Positions 1-9,448 of a DNA stretch of 37,691 nucleotides are shown piece after piece. Every line of letters starts with the position of its first letter. Position 1 is the stretch's first letter. The stretch covers positions 1-37,691 of the forward strand of contig QOPK01000002.1 in the NCBI GenBank assembly GCA_003331685.1, given 5' to 3'. The position numbers and the translations under genes were made by a program. The notes under the pieces were generated by a model. It had not been told where the DNA came from and did no database searches. It worked only from the letters and a program-made list of their open reading frames with translations. Source of the DNA: Halieaceae bacterium (GTDB taxonomy: Bacteria > Pseudomonadota > Gammaproteobacteria > Pseudomonadales > Halieaceae).

Positions 1-488
1 GACTGCAAGATAAAATCGGCCAGTGCTCGAACTGCGCCTGCCCCTCCCGGTAACGGTGCGATCCAGTCTGCACACGCACGAACGGCCTCAACCGCGTCAT
101 TGGGGCAGCTGGCCAGCCCCGCCAGACGGAGGGCGGCCAGATCAGGCAGGTCGTCCCCCATATAGGCTACCTCAGCGGCGCTGAGTCCCCTTGCATTCAG
201 GAGCTCCTCGAGCGCTGACCCCTTGTCTTCACGGCCCTGGATCACCGTGGTGATCCCCAGCTCACTTGCGCGCCTTTCCAGTGCCTCAGAGGATCTGCCC
301 GTGATGATTACCACATCGATATCACAGCGCTGCAGCAGCTTGATGCCCAGTCCATCCTTGATGTTGAAGGGCTTGGTTTCGGGCTCCGACATGGCCCGGT
401 AAAACAGCGTCCCGTCGGTCATTACGCCGTCGACATCCAGCGCCACCAGCTTAATTAACTCCGCTTTCTGTGCCGCGCGACCGGTCAT
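1..488 (-). CDS. kdsC: 3-deoxy-D-manno-octulosonate 8-phosphate phosphatase KdsC (3' end cut by window edge)
   Basis: Removes the phosphate from KDO-8-phosphate to give KDO, the sugar that links lipid A to the LPS core; cytoplasmic. I translated the minus strand from the ATG at 488 and read about 162 residues before the window ends. The N-terminal HAD motif DVDGVMTDG (nucleophile and acid/base aspartates near residue 20), a central ITGRSS motif (motif II serine/threonine region) and a later MGDDLPDL motif (metal-binding acidic residues) are all visible, as expected for a C0-type HAD phosphatase of about 170-180 residues. Only the extreme C-terminus should be missing. The start codon overlaps the kdsD stop in an ATGA junction, so it is translated as the downstream partner of kdsD. 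lptC would normally follow, outside this window. Confidence 0.96.
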   Translation of the reverse strand, partial: MTGRAAQKAELIKLVALDVDGVMTDGTLFYRAMSEPETKPFNIKDGLGIKLLQRCDIDVVIITGRSSEALERRASELGITTVIQGREDKGSALEELLNARGLSAAEVAYMGDDLPDLAALRLAGLASCPNDAVEAVRACADWIAPLPGGAGAVRALADFILQ

Positions 489-1465
489 GAGAGTCCCGCC
501 TTTAAGAGAGCTAACAGCGTGACGATGCCGAGAATCGTGCTCTGATCATCAACGACTACTAACGCGCTGATTTGATGCCTCTCCATCAGTGCCATCGCCT
601 CGGCAGCCAACAACTCCTGACGAATGGTGCGCGCGTCGGCGGTCATGACCTCAGTCAGCGGTGTAGCGCGCAAATCGGTGCCATCTTCGACCGCTCTCCG
701 CAGATCGCCATCGGTGAAAATGCCAAGCAGTCGAAGATCTTCCTTGCCGACAGTGGTCATACCCAGACCTTTCTCGGTCATCTCAACGATCGCATCGGCC
801 AGCGTCGCGGTGGGTGAGACTGTCGGGATGTCGGTGCCGCTGACCATTACATCGGCAACGCGAAGGAGCAATCTTCTGCCCAGTGCACCACCGGGATGGG
901 AAAAAGCAAATTCCTCGGCCGAGAAACCCCGTGCCTCAAGAATAGCGATCGCCAGCGCGTCGCCCATGACCAGTGCGGCGGTCGTGCTGGACGTCGGTGC
1001 CAGATTTAATGGGCAGGCTTCTGTCTCCACCGAGGCCAGTAGGTGCACGTTGGCGGCCTGTGCGAGCTCGGAGGTATCACTACCGGTCATGCTGATAAGC
1101 GGGATACCGAGGCGCTTGATCAGGGGTAAAAGCGTGAGGATCTCGTGCGTACTGCCGCTGTTGGAGAGGGCGACCACACAGTCGCTGGCGGTGATCATGC
1201 CCATGTCGCCATGGGACGCTTCGCCGGGGTGTACAAAGAAAGCCGGCGTGCCGGTGCTGGCTAGTGTGGCGGCAATTTTGCCTGCGATATGTCCGCTTTT
1301 GCCCATGCCCGTCACCACTACGCGTCCGGTCGTGCCAAGGATGCATCGACAGGCGGCCGCAAAGGTCGGGTCCAGTGCGCCACTCAGCCCAGAGACTGCG
1401 TCGGCCTCCATTGAAATGGTTCTCTGCGCAGAGTCGATGAAAAATTGATCCGTGTGTTTGGCCAT
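485..1465 (-). CDS. kdsD: D-arabinose 5-phosphate isomerase KdsD
   Basis: Interconverts ribulose 5-phosphate and arabinose 5-phosphate, the first step of KDO synthesis for LPS. The 326-residue protein has the family's usual length and order: an N-terminal SIS sugar-isomerase domain (about residues 35-175, with the phosphosugar-binding GMGKSGHIA loop at 53-61 and the HPGEASHGD segment just after) and two C-terminal CBS repeats (about 205-326). It sits 22 bases after yrbG and overlaps kdsC by 4 bases, giving a yrbG-kdsD-kdsC operon on the minus strand. GutQ-like paralogues share this architecture, but the kdsC neighbour supports KdsD. Confidence 0.97.
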   Translation of the reverse strand: MAKHTDQFFIDSAQRTISMEADAVSGLSGALDPTFAAACRCILGTTGRVVVTGMGKSGHIAGKIAATLASTGTPAFFVHPGEASHGDMGMITASDCVVALSNSGSTHEILTLLPLIKRLGIPLISMTGSDTSELAQAANVHLLASVETEACPLNLAPTSSTTAALVMGDALAIAILEARGFSAEEFAFSHPGGALGRRLLLRVADVMVSGTDIPTVSPTATLADAIVEMTEKGLGMTTVGKEDLRLLGIFTDGDLRRAVEDGTDLRATPLTEVMTADARTIRQELLAAEAMALMERHQISALVVVDDQSTILGIVTLLALLKAGLS

Positions 1466-1487
1466 GTTTTGCAGTTTCAGGACTCAG

Positions 1488-2444
1488 TCAAGGCACGAAA
1501 AAGAGCCAGCCGTAATAAGCGGTATACAGGGATAGCAGTGCCAACCCTGTTCCTCGCGCTAACGTGCCGGATCCGGACGCCCCATTCCAACGCCACAGCG
1601 CTGCGAGGGCAAGAACCAGAGTCGTGAGAAATACCGCGACCATGTCGCGACTGACCACGGCTGTTTGCAGCGAAAGGCTGCCCCACAGGCCAGGAATGGC
1701 CAGCACTAACAGAATGTTAAACATATTTGAGCCGACGATGGCCCCCACTGCCATATCGGCGTGACCTTTCAAGGCGCTCATGACCGACGCGGCCAATTCC
1801 GGCAAGCTAGTCCCAACCGCGACTATGGTCAGGCCAATCACTAGCTCTGACACACCTAACGCGGTAGCAATGTGAGAAGCGGCCCAGACCAGTATTCGCG
1901 ATGACGCAATCAACAATAGCAGCCCACCGAGGAACGATAGCCATGCCAGTGGCAGCGTCAGGGTGGATGTCTCCCGTGCTTCCGCGTCATTGTTGGACTG
2001 TCGAGCGTGCTGGGCCACACGAAAAAAGAACAGCGCCAGCATGCCAAGTAGGACGAAGCTGTTCGATCGCGAGAGCTCGAGATCATAGAGCAGGAACCAA
2101 GTGACGAGGACGGCCAGCATCAGCAAAGGTAGGTCGACCCAGGTTGTGTCTCGTCCCAGCGTAATGCTGCTGAACAAAAGGGTGATACCTAATACAAGTC
2201 CCACGTTGGCAATGTTGGACCCCAATGCATTGCCTACAGCCAACTCACCCGAGCCCGCTAATGCAGACATAATGGAAATCAGGATTTCGGGTGCGGAGGT
2301 CCCGACCGAAACGATCGTCAGGCCAATGAGCATAGGTGTCAGACCCGCGCGCTTTGCGATGGCGGAGGCGCCATTCACGAAGCGATCCGCGCTCCAGACA
2401 AGCGCCACCAAACCCACCGCAATCACCGCCGAATACCACAACAC
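1488..2444 (-). CDS. yrbG: Calcium/sodium antiporter family protein (YrbG-like)
   Basis: An inner-membrane cation exchanger of the CaCA superfamily. The 318-residue sequence is almost entirely hydrophobic and has the family's internal duplication. The first repeat carries SVGTSAPEI followed by GSNIANVGLVLG, and the second carries AVGTSLPEL followed by GSNMFNILLVL; these alpha repeats hold the ion-coordinating Glu/Asp/Asn/Ser residues. About ten membrane segments can be drawn. The start is GTG at 2444, with an AGGAAA stretch a short distance upstream on the minus strand. It is the first gene of the operon with kdsD and kdsC, the same neighbourhood as in Escherichia coli. The transported ion in vivo is inferred from the family; the physiological role of YrbG is not established. 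Confidence 0.93.
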   Translation of the reverse strand: MLWYSAVIAVGLVALVWSADRFVNGASAIAKRAGLTPMLIGLTIVSVGTSAPEILISIMSALAGSGELAVGNALGSNIANVGLVLGITLLFSSITLGRDTTWVDLPLLMLAVLVTWFLLYDLELSRSNSFVLLGMLALFFFRVAQHARQSNNDAEARETSTLTLPLAWLSFLGGLLLLIASSRILVWAASHIATALGVSELVIGLTIVAVGTSLPELAASVMSALKGHADMAVGAIVGSNMFNILLVLAIPGLWGSLSLQTAVVSRDMVAVFLTTLVLALAALWRWNGASGSGTLARGTGLALLSLYTAYYGWLFFVP

Positions 2445-2649
2445 GATATGCTTTCCTATTCCGTCCGTTTGGTGGGTAAGTGGGCCGCGCGACGATCGGG
2501 TATCATTACGAGCGAAGGCGAGCTGTCAGTGCAAAGAGAGTCGACCATCACATCGCGCGAGACAGTCTAACCCACTCAATTCTCATGTTGGCAGGTATTC
2601 GTTTCTGGCGAGCAGAATAGGTTGGGTTGGGGGTTAAAAGGAGTTTGCT

Positions 2650-3345
2650 GTGTTACATCGATTAATGTGTCTACTGGCCCACATGGCGCTATGTTTGGTT
2701 GTCATTCATGGCGGTTCAGTTCGCGCTGAGCAGGCCTCTGATGCTCAAAAGGGACCCGCTGAAGTCATTAGTGACGTCACGTCCCAGGTGATGACGGTGG
2801 TGGCGGAAGCCAATACGTATTTTGACCAAGATCCCGACCGCTACTACCGCGAAATCGACGATGCGCTCGCCGAATTAGTGGACTGGCGAGGTTTTGCCAC
2901 CGCCGTGATGGGAGAATATTACAGCCGTGGTCGCTCCATGGATAAGGCCGGCAGAGCCAATCTCAAGCGTCAGAGGGATGACTTCGCAACGACCTTGAGA
3001 GAAGGTTTGATCAGGAGCTACGCCAAGGGCTTACTCGCGTTTGGCGGCGCCAGAATGGAAGTGCAAGGCGCCGAAGCCTCCCCGCAGAGTGCTCGCGTCG
3101 CTTCCGTGACACAGCTGGTTTATGGCGAGGCAGATCGGGTGTACACCATCCGCTATCAGATGGGCCAGTACAAAGATGGTGCTTGGCGCCTACGGAATCT
3201 CATTATCGAGACTATTAACCTTGGAGAGATCTATCGCAATCAGTTCAGCGCGCTGGCTAGAGACGCAGATGACGATCTGGATAGTGTGATCGCTCAGTGG
3301 AATGTCGCTGTGGGCGAGCAGGCGGAGGAGTTGACCAGTGACTGA
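2650..3345 (+). CDS. mlaC: MlaC-family periplasmic phospholipid-binding protein
   Basis: MlaC/Ttg2D proteins shuttle phospholipids between the outer-membrane MlaA-porin complex and the inner-membrane MlaFEDB transporter. The 231-residue product has an N-terminal signal peptide (hydrophobic core about residues 5-20, likely cleavage after SVRA near residue 26) and the family's alpha/beta body: a VDWRGFATAVMGEYY-type segment, an LRxGLIRSYAKGLL-type helix and a final YKDGAWRLRNLIIETINLGE-like stretch. The start is GTG with a good AAGGAG site 7 bases ahead. It begins an operon with ibaG and murA and overlaps ibaG by 8 bases. What is odd is that mlaF, mlaE, mlaD and mlaB, normally directly beside mlaC, are absent: upstream is a 205-base divergent intergenic region and then yrbG. 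Confidence 0.92.
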   Translation: MLHRLMCLLAHMALCLVVIHGGSVRAEQASDAQKGPAEVISDVTSQVMTVVAEANTYFDQDPDRYYREIDDALAELVDWRGFATAVMGEYYSRGRSMDKAGRANLKRQRDDFATTLREGLIRSYAKGLLAFGGARMEVQGAEASPQSARVASVTQLVYGEADRVYTIRYQMGQYKDGAWRLRNLIIETINLGEIYRNQFSALARDADDDLDSVIAQWNVAVGEQAEELTSD

Positions 3346-3556
3346 ATCAGAGTTGACCCAGCTGTTATCCGAGGCCCTTCCGGGCGCGCAGGTTTCTGTG
3401 GCGCTGGAAGGAGGGCACGTTGACATTGTAGTGATCAGCGCCGAATTCGAGGGCATGAGGCCGGTCGCGCGCCAGCAGCGCGTATATGCGCCTCTGTCAG
3501 GACTCATAGCCGACGGCACCCTGCACGCAGTCAACATCAGTGCACAAACCCCCTGA
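3338..3556 (+). CDS. ibaG: BolA/IbaG family protein
   Basis: A 72-residue BolA-like protein; IbaG binds an iron-sulfur cluster or iron together with monothiol glutaredoxins and is linked to acid stress. The alignment-free signature is clear: a conserved glycine-histidine (GGH) near residue 27, then an EFEGMRPVARQQRVYAPL-type helix-turn and the C-terminal LHAVNISAQTP ending typical of the YrbA/IbaG subgroup. The start is GTG at 3338, inside the end of mlaC (8-base overlap). murA follows 12 bases after the stop. The ibaG-murA pairing is conserved across many gammaproteobacteria. Confidence 0.93.
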   Translation: MTESELTQLLSEALPGAQVSVALEGGHVDIVVISAEFEGMRPVARQQRVYAPLSGLIADGTLHAVNISAQTP

Positions 3557-4831
<1,275 letters not shown>

Positions 4832-4835
4832 AGCT

Positions 4836-5507
4836 ATGAATAACACTGTGATGAAACTCGAGCACACATTAACGATTGCGCTGACCAAGGGCCGCATATT
4901 GAAGGAGACCCTGCCATTGCTGGCTGAGGTCGGTATTGCGCCTCGGGAGGATCTCGATAGCAGCCGTAAGCTGATCGTCGCGACCACCGTCCCCAATGTC
5001 AGCTTGGTGATCCTGCGTGGATCGGACGTGCCGACTTATGTTCGACACGGTGCCGCTGATGTCGGGATTGCAGGAAAAGATATGTTGCTGGAGTTCGGGG
5101 GCGAGGGCATCTACGAGCCACTGGATTTGGGTATTGCGCGATGTCGCCTGATGACAGCTGGACCCGCCTCTGATTTGACCGAGAACGACGGACGTCGCCG
5201 GGTGAGGGTGGCGACTAAATTCATGAACGTGGCCAGGGCGCACTATGCGCGCAAGGGCCTGCATGCTGATCTCATCAAGCTCTACGGGTCAATGGAACTG
5301 GCACCCTTGATGGGTTTGGCCGATGAGATCGTCGACATTGTCGATACTGGAAAAACGCTGGCAGAGAACGGCATGGCGCCGCGCGAGTTGATTGCGGATA
5401 TCTCCTCGCGATTGATCGTTAATAAGGCATCGATGCGCACCCGGCATGCTTCTGTCCAAACGCTGGTCGACGCGCTGACTGCTGTAGTGAAAACGGCAGG
5501 TCAATGA
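4836..5507 (+). CDS. hisG: ATP phosphoribosyltransferase, short-form catalytic subunit HisG
   Basis: Catalyses the first step of histidine synthesis, condensation of ATP with PRPP. The product is about 223 residues from the ATG at 4836, which is the short HisG form without the C-terminal regulatory ACT-like domain; an ATG at 4851 is an alternative start and neither has a clear ribosome-binding site. The conserved [16 protein letters not shown] opening, the [25 protein letters not shown] phosphate-binding region and the [14 protein letters not shown]-loop-like segment (about residues 160-175) are visible. Short HisG proteins of known families need the HisZ regulatory partner, which is not in this window. 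It overlaps hisD by 4 bases. Placement after murA matches Pseudomonas. Confidence 0.97.
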   Translation: MNNTVMKLEHTLTIALTKGRILKETLPLLAEVGIAPREDLDSSRKLIVATTVPNVSLVILRGSDVPTYVRHGAADVGIAGKDMLLEFGGEGIYEPLDLGIARCRLMTAGPASDLTENDGRRRVRVATKFMNVARAHYARKGLHADLIKLYGSMELAPLMGLADEIVDIVDTGKTLAENGMAPRELIADISSRLIVNKASMRTRHASVQTLVDALTAVVKTAGQ

Positions 5508-6820
5508 TGGCAACCCAGCCGATCAGACGATTGAACATGTCTGAGCCTGAATTCGAGGCCGCATTTACCCGCTTGTTGATCAGTCCGGCAGAGGCCGATG
5601 CAAACCTTGCGCAGACCGTGAAAGAGATTGTGGCGGCGGTAGCGCAAAAGGGCGATACCGCGTTGGTCCGATACACCAATGATCTGGATCGGCGAACGGT
5701 AGAGGATGCTCAGGCGCTCCGTGTCAATGTGTATGCCATTGAGCAGGCTTTGTCTGACTTGAACGAGGACGTGTTATCGGCGCTTAGGCGGGCAGCGGAC
5801 CGTATTCGGGCGTTCCATGAACGTCAGCGTGCGGAGAGTTGGCAATATGAGGATGAGGAGGGCAACCTGCTGGGCCAGCGTGTCTCTGCGCTCGATTGTG
5901 TGGGTGTTTATGTGCCCGGCGGCCGGGCGACCTATCCGTCTTCGGTACTTATGAACGCGATTCCCGCGAAAGTCGCCGGTGTGGAGCGCGTTGTGATGGT
6001 GGCGCCGGCGCCTGGCGGCGAAATTAACCCCGCGGTGCTGGCAGCAGCGGCGCTGGCGGGCGTCGACGAGGTATTTACCGTGGGCGGCGCGCAAGCTGTC
6101 GCCGCGCTGGCCTATGGCACGGCCACTATTCCCAAAGTAGACAAAATTGTGGGTCCGGGTAATCGCTTCGTTGCGGAGGCAAAGCGCCAGGTTTTCGGGC
6201 GCGTAGGCATCGACATGGTCGCTGGCCCCTCTGAAATCCTGATCCTTGCAGACGGATCAGTCGATCCCGAGTGGGTGACCATGGACTTGTTCGCACAGGC
6301 GGAGCATGATGAATACGCTCAGGCGGTTTTGATCTCGCCTGACAGCGACTATTTGGATGCGGTGGCGGCGTGTATCACACGAGTACTGCCCACGTTGTCA
6401 CGGCGCGACATTGTGACAGCGGCGCTAGAGAACCGGGGCGCGCTGATCAAGGTACCGGATCTTGAGTCGGCAGTGGCTCTGAGCAATCGTATGGCACCCG
6501 AGCACCTCGAGCTGGCATTGGCAGACCCGGACAGTGTGGTCGGCGATATCCGTGCAGCAGGCGCTATATTTATGGGGGCGATGTCTTCAGAGGCGCTTGG
6601 CGACTACTGTGCTGGCCCCAACCACGTCCTGCCGACCGCAGGTTCTGCACGATTTGCCTCGCCACTGGGTGTCTATGACTTTCAGCGCCGCAGCAGCCTG
6701 ATCAGGGTTTCTGAGCAGGGCGCACAAACGCTGGGTGAAGTCGCGGCGGTGTTGGCTGATGCCGAGGCGCTGGAAGCGCACAGGTTGAGTGCCCAGAAGC
6801 GCATGCGCGGCGACGACTGA
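5504..6820 (+). CDS. hisD: Histidinol dehydrogenase HisD
   Basis: Performs the last two oxidations of histidine synthesis, L-histidinol to L-histidine, using NAD+ and zinc. The 438-residue length is typical. Zinc-ligand candidates Gln and His occur in AQAEHDE (about residues 265 and 268), the catalytic Glu-His pair lies in APEHLEL (about 333-334), and the [13 protein letters not shown] signature follows. The ATG overlaps the hisG stop (ATGA). A second ATG directly follows the first. The gene ends one base before the stop of the convergent degS gene, and hisC, which follows hisD in Pseudomonas, is absent here. Confidence 0.98.
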   Translation: MMATQPIRRLNMSEPEFEAAFTRLLISPAEADANLAQTVKEIVAAVAQKGDTALVRYTNDLDRRTVEDAQALRVNVYAIEQALSDLNEDVLSALRRAADRIRAFHERQRAESWQYEDEEGNLLGQRVSALDCVGVYVPGGRATYPSSVLMNAIPAKVAGVERVVMVAPAPGGEINPAVLAAAALAGVDEVFTVGGAQAVAALAYGTATIPKVDKIVGPGNRFVAEAKRQVFGRVGIDMVAGPSEILILADGSVDPEWVTMDLFAQAEHDEYAQAVLISPDSDYLDAVAACITRVLPTLSRRDIVTAALENRGALIKVPDLESAVALSNRMAPEHLELALADPDSVVGDIRAAGAIFMGAMSSEALGDYCAGPNHVLPTAGSARFASPLGVYDFQRRSSLIRVSEQGAQTLGEVAAVLADAEALEAHRLSAQKRMRGDD

Positions 6821-6821
6821 G

Positions 6822-7922
6822 TTAACTGTTGCTGCGGGTGCCGACCACGGCTTCCAATTCGATCGGCACACCCTCGCGATCTAGGTTGACTCGCAGGAGA
6901 TGGCCCGGTCGTAATTGAGCGATTTGTAACATCGCCGCTCGGCCATCCACGACAGGTTCTCCATCCATGGAGACAATGATGTCATTGAGTTGGATGCCCG
7001 CACGCTGCGCAGGTCCACCTGGAGCAAGATCCGTCACGATCAGCTGCTGAACTGGCCCTCCAGCCTGCTGTTCGCTCAGTAGCACCTCTACGCTGACGCC
7101 GAGCCAGCCGCGAATGACGTGTCCGTACTTCACGATGTCATCCAGCGCCGCTGCAGCTACCTCACTTGGGGTGGCGAGGTTGATCCCGATTCCGGGGGTC
7201 TCCCCGTTTCGCTCGGTGCCTGCAGTATAAATCAGCGTATTGATGCCGACCAAACGACCTTGATGATCAATCAGGGCACCGCCTGAGCTACCCAGGTGGA
7301 TGGTGGCATCGGTCTGGATATAACCCTCGTAGGTCGACAACTGTAAACCGAAGCGGCCCACTCCTGAGACGATGCCCTGGGATACAGAGTGACCAAAGCC
7401 GTAAGGGTTGCCGATGGCCAACACCACGTCACCCACGGCGACGTCCTCGGCATCCGCCAGCGCTATCGGCGTCAACTCCGGTAGGTCGATGTGCAAAATG
7501 GCGAGATCGGTTTCAGGATCACTGCCCACTAATGAGGCGCTGGCTGAACGGCCGTCCGCAAGCAGTACCTGAATGGCGTCAGCGCCAGCAATCACGTGGT
7601 TGTTGGTCACAATATATCCGGCAGCACTAAGAATCACGCCAGAGCCAAGCGAGCGCTCGATGCGCTGGCGACTGCCGCGATTGGAAAACAGTCGACGCTG
7701 TAGCGGTGAGTTCAGGCGGGGGTCAGTGCGCGCATCGACCAATTTGGCGGTGTAGATGTTGACCACCGACGGGGTGGCCAGCGCCACGGCATCACGGTAC
7801 CCGCCCTTGACCGGCGCGCTCAGTGTCTCCTGTGGCTCCAGCACCCATTTATCGAGAATGAGTGCCGCGGCAAGGACGCCGACCAGTGCCGGCCATACAA
7901 AGGCAGTCAGTTCTTGTTTCAC
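6822..7922 (-). CDS. degS: DegS/AlgW-type periplasmic serine protease with one PDZ domain
   Basis: Proteases of this family sense misfolded outer-membrane proteins through the PDZ domain and cut the RseA/MucA anti-sigma factor to release sigma-E/AlgU. The 366-residue protein has an N-terminal membrane anchor (about residues 9-28), a trypsin-like domain with His109 (TNNHV), Asp139 (ETDLAIL) and Ser213 (GSSGGAL), and a single C-terminal PDZ domain (about 265-355), the DegS rather than DegP layout. The start is GTG at 7922 with a GAGGAG site 6 bases ahead. The residue before the catalytic serine is Ser instead of the usual Asn, and the preceding residues read HLG rather than NPG or NHG. Its position after hisD matches algW in Pseudomonas. 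Confidence 0.94.
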   Translation of the reverse strand: MKQELTAFVWPALVGVLAAALILDKWVLEPQETLSAPVKGGYRDAVALATPSVVNIYTAKLVDARTDPRLNSPLQRRLFSNRGSRQRIERSLGSGVILSAAGYIVTNNHVIAGADAIQVLLADGRSASASLVGSDPETDLAILHIDLPELTPIALADAEDVAVGDVVLAIGNPYGFGHSVSQGIVSGVGRFGLQLSTYEGYIQTDATIHLGSSGGALIDHQGRLVGINTLIYTAGTERNGETPGIGINLATPSEVAAAALDDIVKYGHVIRGWLGVSVEVLLSEQQAGGPVQQLIVTDLAPGGPAQRAGIQLNDIIVSMDGEPVVDGRAAMLQIAQLRPGHLLRVNLDREGVPIELEAVVGTRSNS

Positions 7923-7998
7923 ATCGATCTCCTCGGGGCATTGTAAATGATCGTGCGCTGGTTATTCTCCCCAAAGAGATCACTGGCGTGGACGGACC

Positions 7999-8754
7999 AT
8001 GAGCTGCACTCGGCAACAACTGAACGCATTTTTTGAAGATTTACTGACGCCTCAGCGTTTCAAAGACTATTGCCCAAATGGGTTGCAGGTTGAAGGAAAA
8101 ACCGATGTGCGCCATCTGGTGACCGGCGTGACAGCCAGTCAGGCGCTGATTGAGGCCGCGCGAGACCGCGAGGCTGACGCCATTCTGGTCCATCACGGCT
8201 ATTTCTGGCGCTCAGAGCCGCCTTGCATTACCGGCATGAAAGCGGCACGACTGCGCGCACTGATTCAGGCCGACATCAATTTGTTTGCCTACCATCTGCC
8301 ACTGGATTGCCATCCGGTGCACGGCAACAACGCAGCGCTCGGCCGACTGATGGGTATTGAAGCCTACGAGGCTCTGGATCTCGAAGATCCGGGGTCGCCG
8401 GTATTCTGGGGTCAACTCGGGGAGTCGGTCACGGTTCAGAGATTCGCGGACCGACTGGGTGTCGCGTTGGATCGCACACCGCTGGTGATTGGAGAGGGCG
8501 ACGTGAAATCAGTGGCATGGTGCACAGGGGCTGGGCAGGGTTACATCGACCTCGCCGCCGATGCGGGAGTTGATGTTTATGTCACAGGGGAAGTGTCGGA
8601 GCAGACTGCGCATGTGGCCCTGGAGCGCGATATTGCTTTCATCGGCGCTGGCCACCACGCCACTGAGCGCTACGGAGTGCAGGCGGTCGGTTCACTCGCA
8701 GCAGCAGAGTTGGGGTTGAGCCACGAGTTCATCGATATCGATAACCCCGCCTGA
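7999..8754 (+). CDS. NIF3-family (GTP cyclohydrolase I type 2-like) metal-binding protein
   Basis: A 251-residue NIF3/YbgI family protein. Family members form hexameric toroids with a dinuclear metal site; the biological function is not firmly known, and the GTP cyclohydrolase name is an annotation habit. Metal-ligand histidines are visible in LVHHGYFW (about residues 54-55), in AYHLPLDCHPVHGNN, and near the C-terminus in GAGHHATERYGV. The ATG at 7999 is divergent from degS across a 76-base gap. It ends 5 bases from the stop of the convergent yhcB-like gene, with a short perfect hairpin at the junction. Confidence 0.92.
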   Translation: MSCTRQQLNAFFEDLLTPQRFKDYCPNGLQVEGKTDVRHLVTGVTASQALIEAARDREADAILVHHGYFWRSEPPCITGMKAARLRALIQADINLFAYHLPLDCHPVHGNNAALGRLMGIEAYEALDLEDPGSPVFWGQLGESVTVQRFADRLGVALDRTPLVIGEGDVKSVAWCTGAGQGYIDLAADAGVDVYVTGEVSEQTAHVALERDIAFIGAGHHATERYGVQAVGSLAAAELGLSHEFIDIDNPA

Positions 8755-8760
8755 CGGGGT
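8744..8760. terminator. Short hairpin at the NIF3/yhcB convergent junction
   Basis: ACCCCG and CGGGGT form a perfect 6-base-pair stem around a 5-base loop that includes the NIF3 stop codon. It could serve genes arriving from either side. There is no T-tract on either strand, so an intrinsic terminator role is only a guess. Confidence 0.35.
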
Positions 8761-9212
8761 CAAGCAGCCGAGCTGTTGGATTTATCGAGCCCGAAAGTTT
8801 CCGAGAGTTGTCCCTGCTCATCCGGTTTTTTGGGAGCGTAGTCCAGCGGTTGCGCCACCTCGACCAGATGCGGTTTGTCAGTCGAGTCTGCTGCCGGCGC
8901 GGTGAGCGCCGCTTCAGAGATGCTGACACGGTCACCACACAACTGCTCGGCGCCATCCGCGAGGTGCGTGTATACGGCACGGTAGTCGTCGGTCAGCTTG
9001 TGCAGGAGATCGGCGGTTTGCGAGAAGTGTTCAGATACCTCCGCCTCGTAATCTGCCCGATCCTGTTTGGCCTGATCCAACTGGCTCTCGAGGTCCATGA
9101 TCACTTTGCGCTTGTTGTCGCCTCTCGCATTTAAAGCCAGATACCACCCCACAAAGCCTCCGATACCGCCGCCAATAATGAGTGCAAAGACTAAATTTGA
9201 CATTGAATACAT
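8760..9212 (-). CDS. YhcB/ZapG-like (DUF1043) inner-membrane protein
   Basis: About 150 residues: a short N-terminus, one glycine-rich membrane segment (SNLVFALIIGGGIGGFVGWYL-like, split between residues 4 and 25), a charged coiled-coil (about 30-75, DLESQLDQAKQDRADYEAEV type) and a low-complexity, proline- and acid-rich tail. This matches the DUF1043 family, whose E. coli member YhcB (ZapG) links envelope growth to division. The frame extends upstream to 9284, but the stretch before the membrane segment is basic and unlike the family, so I prefer the ATG at 9212 or the one at 9203; neither has a strong ribosome-binding site. In other gammaproteobacteria the gene also lies near zapE and rplM. 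Confidence 0.8.
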   Translation of the reverse strand: MYSMSNLVFALIIGGGIGGFVGWYLALNARGDNKRKVIMDLESQLDQAKQDRADYEAEVSEHFSQTADLLHKLTDDYRAVYTHLADGAEQLCGDRVSISEAALTAPAADSTDKPHLVEVAQPLDYAPKKPDEQGQLSETFGLDKSNSSAA

Positions 9213-9448
9213 GGTCTTGAAGGCCTTTGTTGATTGCTGGATTTTTACCCGCCTGCCCCGAAGAGTGTACTGCAAGTCAGGCACGGCGTCCCGCGGCGAT
9301 TAGGGCAGGGTGGTATCGATTTAATTTGAGTGTGCGATCCGTATAGCGTCGGGTAGTGAGTAGCGCGCTTTTTGTTCGAGCAGTCCATGCTACCCTGCGC
9401 GCCGCCGAGCTAGCGCAATATCCTCATCAATCCTTGCATCGCTGAACC

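Noticed and set aside
624..1448. Long open frame (274 codons) on the plus strand opposite kdsD
   Set aside because: The translation is serine- and alanine-rich with no recognisable domain, and it mirrors a well-conserved KdsD on the other strand. It is a by-product of GC-rich codon use.
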